Assembly: GCF_014648035.1 (NCBI RefSeq)
Contig: NZ_BMQI01000050.1
Span: 1-36,637 of the forward strand
Length of the DNA stretch: 36,637 nucleotides
Reading direction: 5' to 3'
Origin: Shewanella algicola
GTDB taxonomy: Bacteria > Pseudomonadota > Gammaproteobacteria > Enterobacterales > Shewanellaceae
Shown here: positions 1 to 8,676 of the stretch, piece by piece
How positions within the stretch are numbered: position 1 is the stretch's first letter
Layout: every line of letters begins with the position of its first letter
Translations under genes and position numbers: made by a program
Notes under the pieces: generated by a model
Told to the model about the DNA's origin: nothing
What the model saw: the letters and a program-made list of their open reading frames with translations, nothing else
The model's database searches: none

Positions 1-27
1 TGGCGAACAAAAAAGTGATCGGCTTGA

Positions 28-984
28 ATGGTATTGACCGATCGGCATCATGGTATTACGCAGTCTGACCGTGGTATTCCGGCTAACTATCGCCAAATGC
101 ACGGCTATGGTTCACACACTTTCTCGTTTTGGAATGCAAAAGGTGAGCGTTTTTGGGTTAAGTTCCACTTTAAGTCGCAGCAAGGTGTAGCGAACTTAAC
201 AGGCGAGCAAGCCGATATTTTAAAGGGCATTGATCCTGATTCATCACAGCGCGACATGATGGTGGCCATTAACGATGCAAACTTCCCACGTTGGACAGTC
301 AATGTTCAAATTATGCCTGAGGCTGATGCAAACACCTATGCCATCAATCCGTTTGATTTAACTAAAGTGTGGCCGCACAGCGATTACCCGCTCATTGAAG
401 TGGGTGTGCTTGAACTAAACCGTTTACCGCAAAACTACTTTGCTGAAGTAGAGCAAGTAGCATTAGCGCCAAGCAACTTAGTGCCAGGTGTCGGTGCATC
501 ACCAGATAAAATGTTGCAGGCAAGATTGTTTTCTTATGCTGATGCTCAACGTTACCGTATTGGTACCAATTACAATCAGCTACCTGTTAACTGTCCACAT
601 GCCGCCAAAGCGAATCATCATCAACGTGCTGGTGCTATGGCAGGTACTGCATGCCCATACCAAGGTAGCCAAACCGGTGGCGACGCAAGTGTCAATTATG
701 GCCCTAATACTCAGGCACCATTAATTGAAAATGTTGATTTTGCAGAGCCACCATTACGTTTAGACGGTGAAGCCGCACGATACAGTCGTTATAACCAAGA
801 CGACTTTACGCAAGCGGGTAACTTGTATCGACTATTCAGTGAAGAAGAGAAAGTGCGTTTAGTTGATACCATTGCCGGTACTTTAAGCCAGGCTACGCTT
901 GCGGTACAACAAACGATGGTCGATCACTTTACCAAGGCCGATGCAGATTACGGACTACGCGTAAAACAAGCGTTAGCTAAGTAA
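28..984 (+). CDS. Catalase (haem), 5'-truncated/disrupted fragment
   Basis: C-terminal two thirds of a monofunctional haem catalase (2 H2O2 to O2 + 2 H2O). Homology begins at about base 64 with SDRGIPANYRQMHGYGSHTF and continues through KGERFWVKFHFKSQQG and the proximal haem-ligand signature RLFSYADAQRYR followed by GTNYNQLPVN; the Tyr of FSY is the haem-iron ligand. The tail (YNQDDFTQAGNLYRLF onward) is typical of small-subunit catalases. Roughly 180 N-terminal residues, including the distal His and Asn, are missing. In the catalase frame there are stops at 16-18 and 25-27, so the gene does not simply run off the edge: residues from 28 to 63 are not clearly catalase. Either a mobile element or an assembly join interrupts it. 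As it stands the fragment could not be active. Confidence 0.9.
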   Translation: MVLTDRHHGITQSDRGIPANYRQMHGYGSHTFSFWNAKGERFWVKFHFKSQQGVANLTGEQADILKGIDPDSSQRDMMVAINDANFPRWTVNVQIMPEADANTYAINPFDLTKVWPHSDYPLIEVGVLELNRLPQNYFAEVEQVALAPSNLVPGVGASPDKMLQARLFSYADAQRYRIGTNYNQLPVNCPHAAKANHHQRAGAMAGTACPYQGSQTGGDASVNYGPNTQAPLIENVDFAEPPLRLDGEAARYSRYNQDDFTQAGNLYRLFSEEEKVRLVDTIAGTLSQATLAVQQTMVDHFTKADADYGLRVKQALAK

Positions 985-1095
985 TCTGAACTCGGGGTGG
1001 TGATAGGTAATGTGCTGATTTTAAATAGTATAATCTCATTTTTTACCCCTAATTCGGGTTAGGTTAGAAGTGATATTAGCTAGATGTAACCCAAT

Positions 1096-1125
1096 AAAAA
1101 CAGGAAGGCTTGCCTTCCTGTTTTT
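1096..1125. terminator. Bidirectional Rho-independent terminator
   Basis: Perfect 14-base inverted repeat (AAAAACAGGAAGGC / GCCTTCCTGTTTTT) separated by two bases, with A-tract on one side and T-tract on the other. It sits between the convergent catalase and CYTH genes and can serve both. Confidence 0.9.
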
Positions 1126-1150
1126 GTCTCTAAAACAAAACAGCTAGCTT

Positions 1151-2122
1151 TTAACTCATTAGCATAGCCACTAACGCTAATTGTAATTGCCCATATTGTG
1201 GTTGACGCCATAACACAGCTAATGAGGAGCTTGATGTCGCCTCCGCCGCCGTTTTTACAGCGGCTAAAACCGGATTAACAAGCGTATCTAGTTGGCTGTT
1301 TCTGGGATTGAGTTGTGTTAACGAACTTTCAATTAATTCTATACAATCAATGAGTTGTGTCCATAGCGGTGTTTGTTGCACAAGCGAAGCCACTGATAAG
1401 CGCTGCTCCACCAGTTGCCAACGTTCTAAAGCGTTGGTAAGCGTTTGGGTTAATGTCTCTTGGCTAGCACCTACCGTTGGCATGCTGTCTAGAGGTGATG
1501 TTGCAACGCCAGGCGATTTTCCTGCTAGCTGATAACCACGCTGTGCTTTACTGGCTTTACCAAGACGTACCGGAACTGATTTAGCTACTGCGATGGCCAA
1601 AGGGAATATCGATGAGGCTTGGCCTGAGAGTAATTCAAATTCGAGTTCGCAAATCGGTTCACTGAGATCACCTGCAATAATCTCACCTAGATCTAAAGCG
1701 ACTTCGACAACAGAACCTTGATGTTCAATGTGCCAAGTTTGGCGTTGAAAATTGGTTTCAAAAATACATTCGAGAGATTCTGTGATCGCGTTAATGTTTT
1801 GTCCATCTGGCCAAATTTTAGACGGAAAAAGTGACAGGTCCGGCACTTTTTGATTTATTCTGACATTATATTCTGGACGAGAATGGATGCCACCCACAAC
1901 ACTACCTGCTGTTTTTATGGTCTGTTCGAGTTGTTCATCAAAGCCTCTTACACGTAACCCCATATCCCAACGACGTAGTTGTAAATCGATTGTATCAAAA
2001 TATCCATTAGACAGTTTTTTTGACCATTGGGGAGACGAATGAGGAAGTTCATTCAATATTTTTTTCAATAAATCATGATCTTGTTGTTGAATAAAGAGTT
2101 TCAACTCTATTTCTGTGTCCAT
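1151..2122 (-). CDS. CYTH-domain protein (inorganic triphosphatase, YgiF-like)
   Basis: The N-terminus carries the CYTH signature ExExK (E4, E6, K8 in MDTEIELKLF), followed by further CYTH strands such as YFDTIDLQLRRWDMGLRVRG and the acidic EICELEFELL-type segment (residues about 1-200). This fold hydrolyses triphosphates with a divalent metal; the E. coli relative YgiF is an inorganic triphosphatase. YgiF has about 430 residues with a C-terminal CHAD domain; here the 323-residue protein keeps only a shortened helical region (about 215-323), so CHAD is reduced. It diverges from the DUF47-pit phosphate cluster across a 238-base spacer, which fits a role in polyphosphate or phosphate metabolism (inference). 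Family confident; substrate not shown. Confidence 0.85.
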   Translation of the reverse strand: MDTEIELKLFIQQQDHDLLKKILNELPHSSPQWSKKLSNGYFDTIDLQLRRWDMGLRVRGFDEQLEQTIKTAGSVVGGIHSRPEYNVRINQKVPDLSLFPSKIWPDGQNINAITESLECIFETNFQRQTWHIEHQGSVVEVALDLGEIIAGDLSEPICELEFELLSGQASSIFPLAIAVAKSVPVRLGKASKAQRGYQLAGKSPGVATSPLDSMPTVGASQETLTQTLTNALERWQLVEQRLSVASLVQQTPLWTQLIDCIELIESSLTQLNPRNSQLDTLVNPVLAAVKTAAEATSSSSLAVLWRQPQYGQLQLALVAMLMS

Positions 2123-2190
2123 TTACTTTTTGCCTTAGGTGTAATCAAATCTTCATTAATGCGTCACAATATGTTCATAATGTAATATTG

Positions 2191-2208
2191 CTGTCATAAA
2201 AATATCTT
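2191..2208 (+). promoter_or_regulatory. Possible PhoB-box-like repeat before DUF47-pit
   Basis: A perfect PhoB heptamer CTGTCAT (2191-2197) is followed, after a 4-base AAAA spacer, by ATATCTT (4 of 7 matches to the second heptamer). A possible -10, TATACT, lies at 2232-2237 with no recognisable -35, as is common for activator-dependent promoters. The second half-site is weak, and the 23-base gap to the -10 is longer than usual, so this is tentative. Confidence 0.25.
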
Positions 2209-2253
2209 AGGATAGCCTTGCTCGCATCATATATACTGAGCAACGATAACTGA

Positions 2254-2327
2254 GAAACTGTGTGATATAAAATTAAAAAACACAGTTTCATTATGCGGAC
2301 GCTTGGGTTAACATGCGCCCGCTTTTT
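2254..2327 (+). promoter_or_regulatory. Leader hairpins, second one terminator-like
   Basis: Two consecutive inverted repeats lie upstream of the DUF47 gene. The first pairs GAAACTGTG (2254-2262) with CACAGTTTC (2281-2289). The second pairs GCGGACGC (2295-2302) with GCGCCCGC (2315-2322) with one mismatch and runs straight into TTTTT (2323-2327). That is the form of a Rho-independent terminator inside a leader, so it may be an attenuator or the end of a small RNA. No aptamer family was recognised. Confidence 0.45.
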
Positions 2328-2360
2328 CCAAATTGGAATTAATTAAATAGGTAAACGGCA

Positions 2361-3041
2361 ATGCCAGTAAACTCTATTTTAGGTGTGTTTGCAAAATCAC
2401 CTCTTAAGCCTTTAGAACAGCATATCGACAAAGTACATGAGTGTGCATCACTTCTTGTTCCTTTCTTTGACGCAACCATTTCAGGTGACTGGGATGAAGC
2501 GATAAAGATCCGCAAACAAATCAGTTTGCTGGAAAAAGACGCTGATTCACTCAAGCGTGAAATTCGCCTAACGTTACCTGGTGGATTATTTATGCCTGTT
2601 GAGCGTACTGACTTACTCGAGTTATTAACTCAGCAAGACAAAATTGCCAACAAAGCAAAAGATATCTCTGGCCGTATTATTGGCCGTCAATTAGTCCTTC
2701 CTCAGCCTGTACAAGCTGCTTTCGGTGCCTATCTAAAACGTTGTTTAGATGCCGTGTCTTTAGCTAAGCAAGCTATTAACGAGCTCGACGATTTACTCGA
2801 AACCGGTTTCCGTGGTCGTGAAGTTGAGTTGGTTGCCAAAATGATCAATGAACTCGATATCATCGAAGAAGATTCTGATGATCTACAAATTCAAGTGCGT
2901 CGCCAATTGTACGCATTAGAAGATGGATTGAATCCTATTGATGTGATGTTCATGTATAAAATTATCGAATGGGTCGGAGGTTTAGCAGATCTTGCTGAGC
3001 GTGTGGGTTCCCGCCTAGAGCTAATGCTAGCTCGTAATTAA
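2361..3041 (+). CDS. DUF47 / TIGR00153 family PhoU-like phosphate-transport regulator
   Basis: A 226-residue, all-helical protein of the DUF47 family, distantly related to PhoU; in many bacteria it is encoded directly before a PiT transporter and is thought to modulate it. The opening MPVNSILGVFAKSPLKPLEQ, the SLLEKDADSLKREIRLTLP segment and the C-terminal FMYKIIEWVGGLADLAERVG segment are typical. An SD-like AGG lies upstream, and only 24 bases separate it from the Pit gene, so the two are almost certainly cotranscribed. The acidic ELDIIEEDSDD stretch is compatible with the metal-binding helices of PhoU-like folds (inference). Confidence 0.92.
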   Translation: MPVNSILGVFAKSPLKPLEQHIDKVHECASLLVPFFDATISGDWDEAIKIRKQISLLEKDADSLKREIRLTLPGGLFMPVERTDLLELLTQQDKIANKAKDISGRIIGRQLVLPQPVQAAFGAYLKRCLDAVSLAKQAINELDDLLETGFRGREVELVAKMINELDIIEEDSDDLQIQVRRQLYALEDGLNPIDVMFMYKIIEWVGGLADLAERVGSRLELMLARN

Positions 3042-3065
3042 TCACAAGGTTATCAAGGAAACAAC

Positions 3066-4334
3066 ATGGTTGATGTATTAGTCACCAACGGCCCAATGCT
3101 TATTATGATTGCGGCAGCATTTGGTTTTTTGATGGCATGGGGTATTGGCGCAAATGACGTAGCCAATGCCATGGGAACCTCTGTAGGTTCTAATGCCATT
3201 ACTATTAAACAAGCCATCATTATTGCAATGATTTTCGAATTCTCTGGCGCATTTTTAGCCGGCGGAGAAGTGACTAGCACTATTCGTAAAGGGATTATCG
3301 ACGCGAGCTATTTTATCGAAGTACCTGAGTTATTGGTGTACGGTATGATTGCATCGCTATTAGCTGCTGGTATTTGGTTAGTGGTGGCATCAGCATTAGG
3401 CTGGCCGGTATCAACTACGCATTCAATTATTGGTGCGATTGTTGGTTTTGCTGCTGTTGGTGTCAATATCGACTCTGTGTCATGGGGCGCAGTAGGCGGT
3501 ATTGTTGGCTCATGGGTGGTAACACCTGCGATTTCAGGCTTTATTGCCTTTATCATTTTCCAAAGTGTACAAAAGATGATTTTTGATACAGAAGATCCGT
3601 TAGCCAATGCTAAACGTTATGTGCCTTTTTATATGGCTTTAGCGGGTTTTGTGATGTCATTAGTGACAATAACTAAAGGCTTAAAGCACGTTGGTTTGCA
3701 CTTCTCAACAACAGAAGGTTATCTGTTAGCGATTTTGGTTGCTGTGATTGTAGGCATAGTTGGTAAAGTAGCCATTGGTCGTTTAAAAATGAGCGACAAA
3801 GCAGACGTTAAAACCCAATTTGGTAACGTTGAGAAAGTATTTGCCGTATTAATGGTTGTCACTGCTTGTTGTATGGCATTTGCCCATGGTTCTAACGATG
3901 TTGCCAATGCGATTGGCCCGTTAGCTGCAGTCGTCTCTATTGTAGAAAGTGGTGGCGTTATCGGTGCTAAAGCCGTGTTGTCTTGGTGGGTTTTACCATT
4001 AGGTGCAACGGGTATTGTATTAGGTTTGGCCATTTTTGGTCAGCGTGTAATGCAAACCATCGGTAAAAATATCACTCACTTAACACCTAGCCGTGGTTTT
4101 GCCGCTGAACTTGCTGCTGCATCGACAGTGGTACTAGCTTCTGGCACAGGTTTACCTATCTCTACTACTCAAACATTAGTGGGTGCAGTATTAGGTGTCG
4201 GAATGGCCCGTGGTATTGCGGCAATTAACATCGGTGTCGTGCGTAATATTGTGGTGTCTTGGGTGGTAACTTTACCTGCTGGCGCAGCATTATCGATAGT
4301 GTTCTTTTACACTATTAAAGGTATCTTTAGTTAA
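3066..4334 (+). CDS. pit: PiT-family low-affinity inorganic phosphate transporter
   Basis: A 422-residue polytopic inner-membrane protein with the two PiT signatures that mark the internal duplication: MAWGIGANDVANAMGTSVGS near residue 20 and FAHGSNDVANAIGPLAAVVS near residue 275. Two PVSTTHSIIGAIVG / PISTTQTLVGAVLG loops also repeat. PiT proteins take up metal-phosphate complexes driven by the proton gradient. The SD AAGGAA precedes the ATG at the usual distance, and the gene follows DUF47 in what looks like a two-gene operon closed by the palindromic terminator downstream. Length and motifs are normal for the family. Confidence 0.95.
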   Translation: MVDVLVTNGPMLIMIAAAFGFLMAWGIGANDVANAMGTSVGSNAITIKQAIIIAMIFEFSGAFLAGGEVTSTIRKGIIDASYFIEVPELLVYGMIASLLAAGIWLVVASALGWPVSTTHSIIGAIVGFAAVGVNIDSVSWGAVGGIVGSWVVTPAISGFIAFIIFQSVQKMIFDTEDPLANAKRYVPFYMALAGFVMSLVTITKGLKHVGLHFSTTEGYLLAILVAVIVGIVGKVAIGRLKMSDKADVKTQFGNVEKVFAVLMVVTACCMAFAHGSNDVANAIGPLAAVVSIVESGGVIGAKAVLSWWVLPLGATGIVLGLAIFGQRVMQTIGKNITHLTPSRGFAAELAAASTVVLASGTGLPISTTQTLVGAVLGVGMARGIAAINIGVVRNIVVSWVVTLPAGAALSIVFFYTIKGIFS

Positions 4335-4386
4335 GTTAACTATCGAACTGCACACATTCGTAAAAAATGAATGGTTAAATGCATTT

Positions 4387-4414
4387 AAGAAGGAAGTCAT
4401 ATGACTTCCTTCTT
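4387..4414. terminator. Palindromic terminator after pit
   Basis: Perfect 28-base palindrome, arms AAGAAGGAAGTCAT / ATGACTTCCTTCTT. The T-tract is short, but position 53 bases after the pit stop codon supports a terminator. Confidence 0.75.
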
Positions 4415-4474
4415 GCATTCAGGGCATTTAATAAATAGCATGACAACAAGTTTACAACGTTTGGATAATTACCC

Positions 4475-5056
4475 GTGTTAAGACTGCTTTCAATCTTTAT
4501 TTTAGTGCTTGCATCAAGTGTAGCGTTTACAGCGCAAGCCGAATCTGATTACATTTCTGATGATGTATTCACCTATATCCATGGCGGGCCAGGAACTGAG
4601 TTCCGTATCATTGGTAGTGTAGAAGCAGGGCAGCCAATAACATTATTGGACAATACCCAAGGTGACTATACCCAAATTATCGATCATAAAGGTCGTGAAG
4701 GCTGGGTGTTAAGCAGTTTAGTGACCGACAAACCCAGTTTCCGTGTACGTTTTCCTGAGATGGAAGCGCAATTGCGAGAAACCAATGAACAGCTAAATAA
4801 AGTGTCGCTCAGTACAGATAACAATGAAGAATACTTAAAGCTGGCCAATGATAAAATTGCCGAACTAACAAAGGCATTAGCACAAGCCACGACAGAACGA
4901 GATGACGCGCAATCTAAAATCTCTCAAGTGGTTGATGATCAACGCTATGAGTTGTGGCAACAAGGTGGTTTGATTGGTGGTTTAGGTGCGTTAATCGGCA
5001 TTATTTTAGTTTATTTACCTCGTCCGCAGCGTCGAAAGAAAAATCGTTGGATGTAA
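4475..5056 (+). CDS. SH3-domain and membrane-anchor protein (YgiM-like, TIGR04211)
   Basis: GTG start at 4475 gives a cleavable signal peptide (LLSIFILVLASSVAFTAQA) followed by a bacterial SH3 domain (about residues 25-85: YIHGGPGTEFRIIGSVEAGQ ... GREGWVLSSLV), a coiled-coil stretch (about 95-155, ELTKALAQATTERDDAQSKI) and a C-terminal membrane helix (GGLIGGLGALIGIILVYL) ending in a basic tail PRPQRRKKNRWM. This is the TIGR04211 architecture of E. coli YgiM, tethering a periplasmic SH3 domain to the inner membrane. In E. coli ygiM lies next to the CYTH gene ygiF, and here too a CYTH gene is close by. Molecular role is unknown. Confidence 0.88.
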   Translation: MLRLLSIFILVLASSVAFTAQAESDYISDDVFTYIHGGPGTEFRIIGSVEAGQPITLLDNTQGDYTQIIDHKGREGWVLSSLVTDKPSFRVRFPEMEAQLRETNEQLNKVSLSTDNNEEYLKLANDKIAELTKALAQATTERDDAQSKISQVVDDQRYELWQQGGLIGGLGALIGIILVYLPRPQRRKKNRWM

Positions 5057-5091
5057 GCTAATCGCGATTTTTCTGCTAAACTACAGCCAAT

Positions 5092-5125
5092 AAAAGGTCA
5101 ACGATTTAAACGTTGGCCTTTTTTT
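5092..5125 (+). terminator. Rho-independent terminator after SH3 protein
   Basis: Stem AAAGGTCAACG (5093-5103) with CGTTGGCCTTT (5111-5121), one G-U pair, 7-base loop, then a run of seven T. Confidence 0.88.
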
Positions 5126-5299
5126 ATGGTTTTTTATGATGAATTTTACTCATCAATTACTATTTTGGCCCCTGGATATTAACTTGTTGTTAATTAAGTG
5201 TTTTCGATTGCTTATGAGTGTAAGAAACTGATTTTATCAAAGTTTTTTTGTGGGTTTTAGTTTGATTAATTAAACATTCAATCACAACTATTCAACTAA

Positions 5300-5315
5300 T
5301 GTGTGCAAGTTCACA
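5300..5315 (+). promoter_or_regulatory. CRP-like site overlapping the putA promoter region
   Basis: TGTGT-GCAAGT-TCACA differs at one core base from the CRP consensus TGTGA-N6-TCACA and has the AT-rich flanks AA/TT. A perfect -10 hexamer TATAAT lies at 5325-5330, which would put the site over the -35 region. Proline catabolism is commonly under catabolite control, so a CRP role is plausible; whether it would activate from another start or repress this one cannot be told. Confidence 0.5.
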
Positions 5316-5351
5316 TTTTGAATGTATAATCGCCGAAAATCGGATCGTACA

Positions 5352-5361
5352 TTGTATACAA
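5352..5361. promoter_or_regulatory. TTGTATACAA palindrome upstream of putA
   Basis: A perfect 10-base palindrome about 80 bases before the putA start. TTGTATACAA-type sites are typical operators for GntR/FCD-family regulators. No such regulator is encoded nearby, so the assignment is speculative. Confidence 0.25.
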
Positions 5362-5441
5362 AATAAAATATTCGTGAATACAGTGTCCATAAAACCACCA
5401 CCATAACCATCCTTAACCTGACCTAGATGGAAGCGAATACT

Positions 5442-8400
5442 ATGTTCAAAGCGAGTGAAGTACTGGGCGGTCGTTATGACAATGCCACTCTAGAGGAACT
5501 GTTTCGGGCAGTGACTAACAACTACATTGTCGATGAAGAACAATACCTGTCTGAATTGATTAAGCTTGTGCCATCGTCTGAACAAGACATTGAACAAGTC
5601 ACTCGTCGTGCCCATGAACTTGTGAGTAAAGTACGCCAGTTTGAGAAAAAAGGCCTAATGGTGGGTATTGATGCCTTTTTGCAGCAATACAGCTTAGAAA
5701 CGCAAGAAGGCATTATCTTAATGTGTTTAGCAGAAGCTTTATTGCGCATTCCAGATGCGGCAACGGCTGATGCATTAATTGAAGATAAATTGTCAGGTGC
5801 TAAGTGGGATGAACATTTAAACAAGAGTGGATCTGTGTTAGTTAACGCATCTACTTGGGGCTTAATGTTAACCGGTCGTATCGTCAAGTTAGACCGTAAC
5901 TTGGATGGCACGCCAAGTAACCTATTAAAGCGTCTTGTTAATCGCGTGGGCGAGCCGATGATCCGCCAAGCCATGCTTGCGGCAATGAAAATCATGGGTA
6001 AGCAATTTGTATTAGGCCGCGATGTTAAAGAAGGGCTTAAAAACAGCGAAGCAAAACGTAAGTTAGGTTATACCCACAGTTACGATATGCTCGGCGAAGC
6101 GGCATTAACTGCTTTAGATGCGCAAAAATACTTTATCGATTATAGCAATGCGATCCGTGATTTAGGCGCACTGCAATACGATGAGTCAGACTCGCCAAGA
6201 CCGACCATTTCAATCAAGCTTTCGGCTTTACATCCTCGTTATGAAGTGGCTAACGAAGACCGAGTATTAACCGAATTATACGACACTGTTATTAAGCTCA
6301 TCGTCCAAGCGCGTGAACTTAACATTGGTATCTCTATCGATGCTGAAGAAGTTGATCGTCTTGAGTTATCGCTCACTCTATTTAAAAAGTTGTATCAGTC
6401 TGAAGCTGCTAAAGGTTGGGGCTTATTAGGTATTGTGGTGCAGGCTTATTCAAAGCGCTGTTTACCAACGCTATGCTGGCTAACGCGTCTGGCGAAAGAT
6501 CAAGGTGATGAAATTCCACTGCGTTTAGTGAAAGGTGCATATTGGGACAGTGAGCTTAAATGGGCGCAGCAAGCGGGTGAAGCAGGCTACCCACTCTTTA
6601 CCCGTAAAGCCGGTACCGATGTGTCGTATTTAGCCTGTGCACGTTATTTATTGTCTGACGCCACCCGTGGCGCGATTTACCCCCAGTTTGCCACCCATAA
6701 TGCTCAAACGGTTGCCAGTATCGATTTAATGGCAGGCGATCGTTTGTACGAGTTCCAACGCTTACACGGTATGGGCCAAGAGCTTTACGACACTATGTTG
6801 GCTGAAAGCGGCGCTAAAGCGGTCCGAATTTACGCGCCAATTGGTGCCCATAAAGACTTACTGCCTTACCTGGTGCGTCGTTTACTTGAAAACGGCGCTA
6901 ACACCTCGTTTGTACATAAATTAGTTGACCCAAACACCCCAATCGACGGCTTAGTAGTACACCCTTTGGTAACGCTATTAGGTTATAAGAGCTTAGCTAA
7001 TCATAAAATTGTGCAACCAGCGGATATTTTCGGTGCAGAACGTAAAAACTCTAAAGGATTAAACATGAACATTATTTCTGAGTCAGAGCCATTTTTTGCT
7101 GCAATAGATACCTTTAGCAACACTCAATGGACAGCAGGCCCATTAGTTAATGGCAAAATCTTACCGGGTGAAGTACAAACCGTTGTTAGCCCATTTAATA
7201 CTGAATTAACTGTGGGCACAGTGGCGTTTGCAGATGCTAATGCCATTGAGCAAGCCATTGCTGGTGCTGATGCCGCATTTACTGGTTGGACACGTACTCC
7301 AGTTGAAACTCGCGCTAACGCATTGCAAAAATTAGCTGACTTATTAGAAGAAAATCGCGAAGAATTGATTGCATTATGTACCCGCGAAGCCGGTAAGAGC
7401 ATTCAAGACGGTATTGATGAAGTACGCGAAGCCGTCGATTTTTGTCGTTACTATGCCGTGCAAGCTAAGAAGATGATGGCTAAGCCTGAATTGCTCCCAG
7501 GCCCAACAGGTGAGTTAAACGAACTGTTTTTACAAGGCCGTGGCATTTTTGTATGTATTAGCCCATGGAACTTCCCATTAGCGATTTTCTTAGGTCAGGT
7601 ATCAGCTGCGCTAGCTGCGGGTAACACGGTTATTGCTAAACCTGCAGAGCAAACTTGTTTAGTCGGTTTCCGTGCAGTGCAATTAGCTCACCAAGCGGGT
7701 ATTCCAACAGACGTATTACAGTTTTTACCGGGTACGGGTGCTGTTGTCGGGTCTGCGATTACTGCTGATGAACGTATTGGCGGTGTTTGTTTTACTGGCT
7801 CTACAGGCACGGCTAAATTAATCAACCGTACTTTGGCAAATCGTGATGGTGCGATTATTCCATTAATTGCTGAAACCGGCGGCCAGAATGCCATGGTGGT
7901 TGACTCAACCTCACAGCCAGAGCAAGTGGTAAATGATGTGGTAGCTTCATCATTTACCAGTGCCGGCCAGCGCTGTTCTGCATTGCGAGTGTTGTTTTTA
8001 CAAGAAGATATAGCAGAGCGCGTTATTGAAGTGATGAAAGGCGCAATGGAGCAATTAACCATTGGCGACCCAAGTTCAGTGAAAACGGATGTTGGCCCTG
8101 TGATTGATGCGAGTGCAAAAGCGAACTTAAATGCGCATATTGATCACATAAGCCAGGTAGGTAAATTGATCAATAAACTTGCGTTACCAGCAGGGACTAA
8201 ACATGGTCACTTTGTCGCACCAACAGCAGTTGAAATTGACTCAATAAAATTACTTGAAAAAGAGCATTTTGGACCAATTTTGCATGTGATTCGTTACAAA
8301 GCTGCTGATTTAGTTAAAGTGATTGATGAAATCAACAGTACAGGCTTTGGCTTAACCTTAGGGATCCACAGCCGTAATGAAGGCCATGCGCTGTCTTTAG

Positions 8401-8621
8401 CTGATAAAGTCAATGTGGGTAATGTGTACATTAACCGTAATCAAATTGGTGCTGTGGTTGGTGTGCAACCCTTTGGTGGTCAAGGATTATCAGGTACTGG
8501 ACCTAAAGCCGGTGGCCCACACTACTTAACCCGTTTTGTGACCGAAAAGACCCGCACTAATAACATTACCGCAATTGGCGGTAATGCAACGTTATTGTCT
8601 TTAGGCGATGCTGACGAGTAA
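5442..8621 (+). CDS. putA: Bifunctional proline dehydrogenase / L-glutamate gamma-semialdehyde dehydrogenase PutA
   Basis: Oxidises proline to P5C (FAD) and P5C to glutamate (NAD+). The PRODH barrel (about residues 195-500) shows RPTISIKLSALHPRYE, RLVKGAYWDSELKWAQ and YEFQRLHGMGQELYD; the ALDH domain (about 560-1040) shows PWNFPLAIFLGQVSAALAAG, FTGSTGTAKLIN, ETGGQNAMVVDS and catalytic Cys845 in SAGQRCSALR, then QPFGGQGLSGTGPKAGGPHY. At 1059 residues it lacks the ribbon-helix-helix repressor domain of the 1320-residue E. coli protein, so it should not repress its own gene. The ATG at 5442 is chosen over the ATG at 5427 because GGAAG at 5429-5433 lies 8 bases before it and no SD precedes 5427. 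It has its own promoter region with a CRP-like site and its own terminator. Confidence 0.97.
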   Translation: MFKASEVLGGRYDNATLEELFRAVTNNYIVDEEQYLSELIKLVPSSEQDIEQVTRRAHELVSKVRQFEKKGLMVGIDAFLQQYSLETQEGIILMCLAEALLRIPDAATADALIEDKLSGAKWDEHLNKSGSVLVNASTWGLMLTGRIVKLDRNLDGTPSNLLKRLVNRVGEPMIRQAMLAAMKIMGKQFVLGRDVKEGLKNSEAKRKLGYTHSYDMLGEAALTALDAQKYFIDYSNAIRDLGALQYDESDSPRPTISIKLSALHPRYEVANEDRVLTELYDTVIKLIVQARELNIGISIDAEEVDRLELSLTLFKKLYQSEAAKGWGLLGIVVQAYSKRCLPTLCWLTRLAKDQGDEIPLRLVKGAYWDSELKWAQQAGEAGYPLFTRKAGTDVSYLACARYLLSDATRGAIYPQFATHNAQTVASIDLMAGDRLYEFQRLHGMGQELYDTMLAESGAKAVRIYAPIGAHKDLLPYLVRRLLENGANTSFVHKLVDPNTPIDGLVVHPLVTLLGYKSLANHKIVQPADIFGAERKNSKGLNMNIISESEPFFAAIDTFSNTQWTAGPLVNGKILPGEVQTVVSPFNTELTVGTVAFADANAIEQAIAGADAAFTGWTRTPVETRANALQKLADLLEENREELIALCTREAGKSIQDGIDEVREAVDFCRYYAVQAKKMMAKPELLPGPTGELNELFLQGRGIFVCISPWNFPLAIFLGQVSAALAAGNTVIAKPAEQTCLVGFRAVQLAHQAGIPTDVLQFLPGTGAVVGSAITADERIGGVCFTGSTGTAKLINRTLANRDGAIIPLIAETGGQNAMVVDSTSQPEQVVNDVVASSFTSAGQRCSALRVLFLQEDIAERVIEVMKGAMEQLTIGDPSSVKTDVGPVIDASAKANLNAHIDHISQVGKLINKLALPAGTKHGHFVAPTAVEIDSIKLLEKEHFGPILHVIRYKAADLVKVIDEINSTGFGLTLGIHSRNEGHALSLADKVNVGNVYINRNQIGAVVGVQPFGGQGLSGTGPKAGGPHYLTRFVTEKTRTNNITAIGGNATLLSLGDADE

Positions 8622-8644
8622 CTCATAAAGTCATTATGATGATT

Positions 8645-8669
8645 AGCCCACGCTTAAGTGGGCTTTTTT
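8645..8669 (+). terminator. Rho-independent terminator after putA
   Basis: Stem AGCCCAC / GTGGGCT with loop GCTTAA followed by six T; lies between putA and the convergent small gene. Confidence 0.92.
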
Positions 8670-8676
8670 ATGCCAG

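Noticed and set aside
3308..3607. Long minus-strand frames opposite pit (3308-3607, 3719-4033), putA (5522-5995, 7688-8062) and metT (10172-10597)
   Set aside because: All are antisense shadows of strongly conserved genes with no recognisable protein features.
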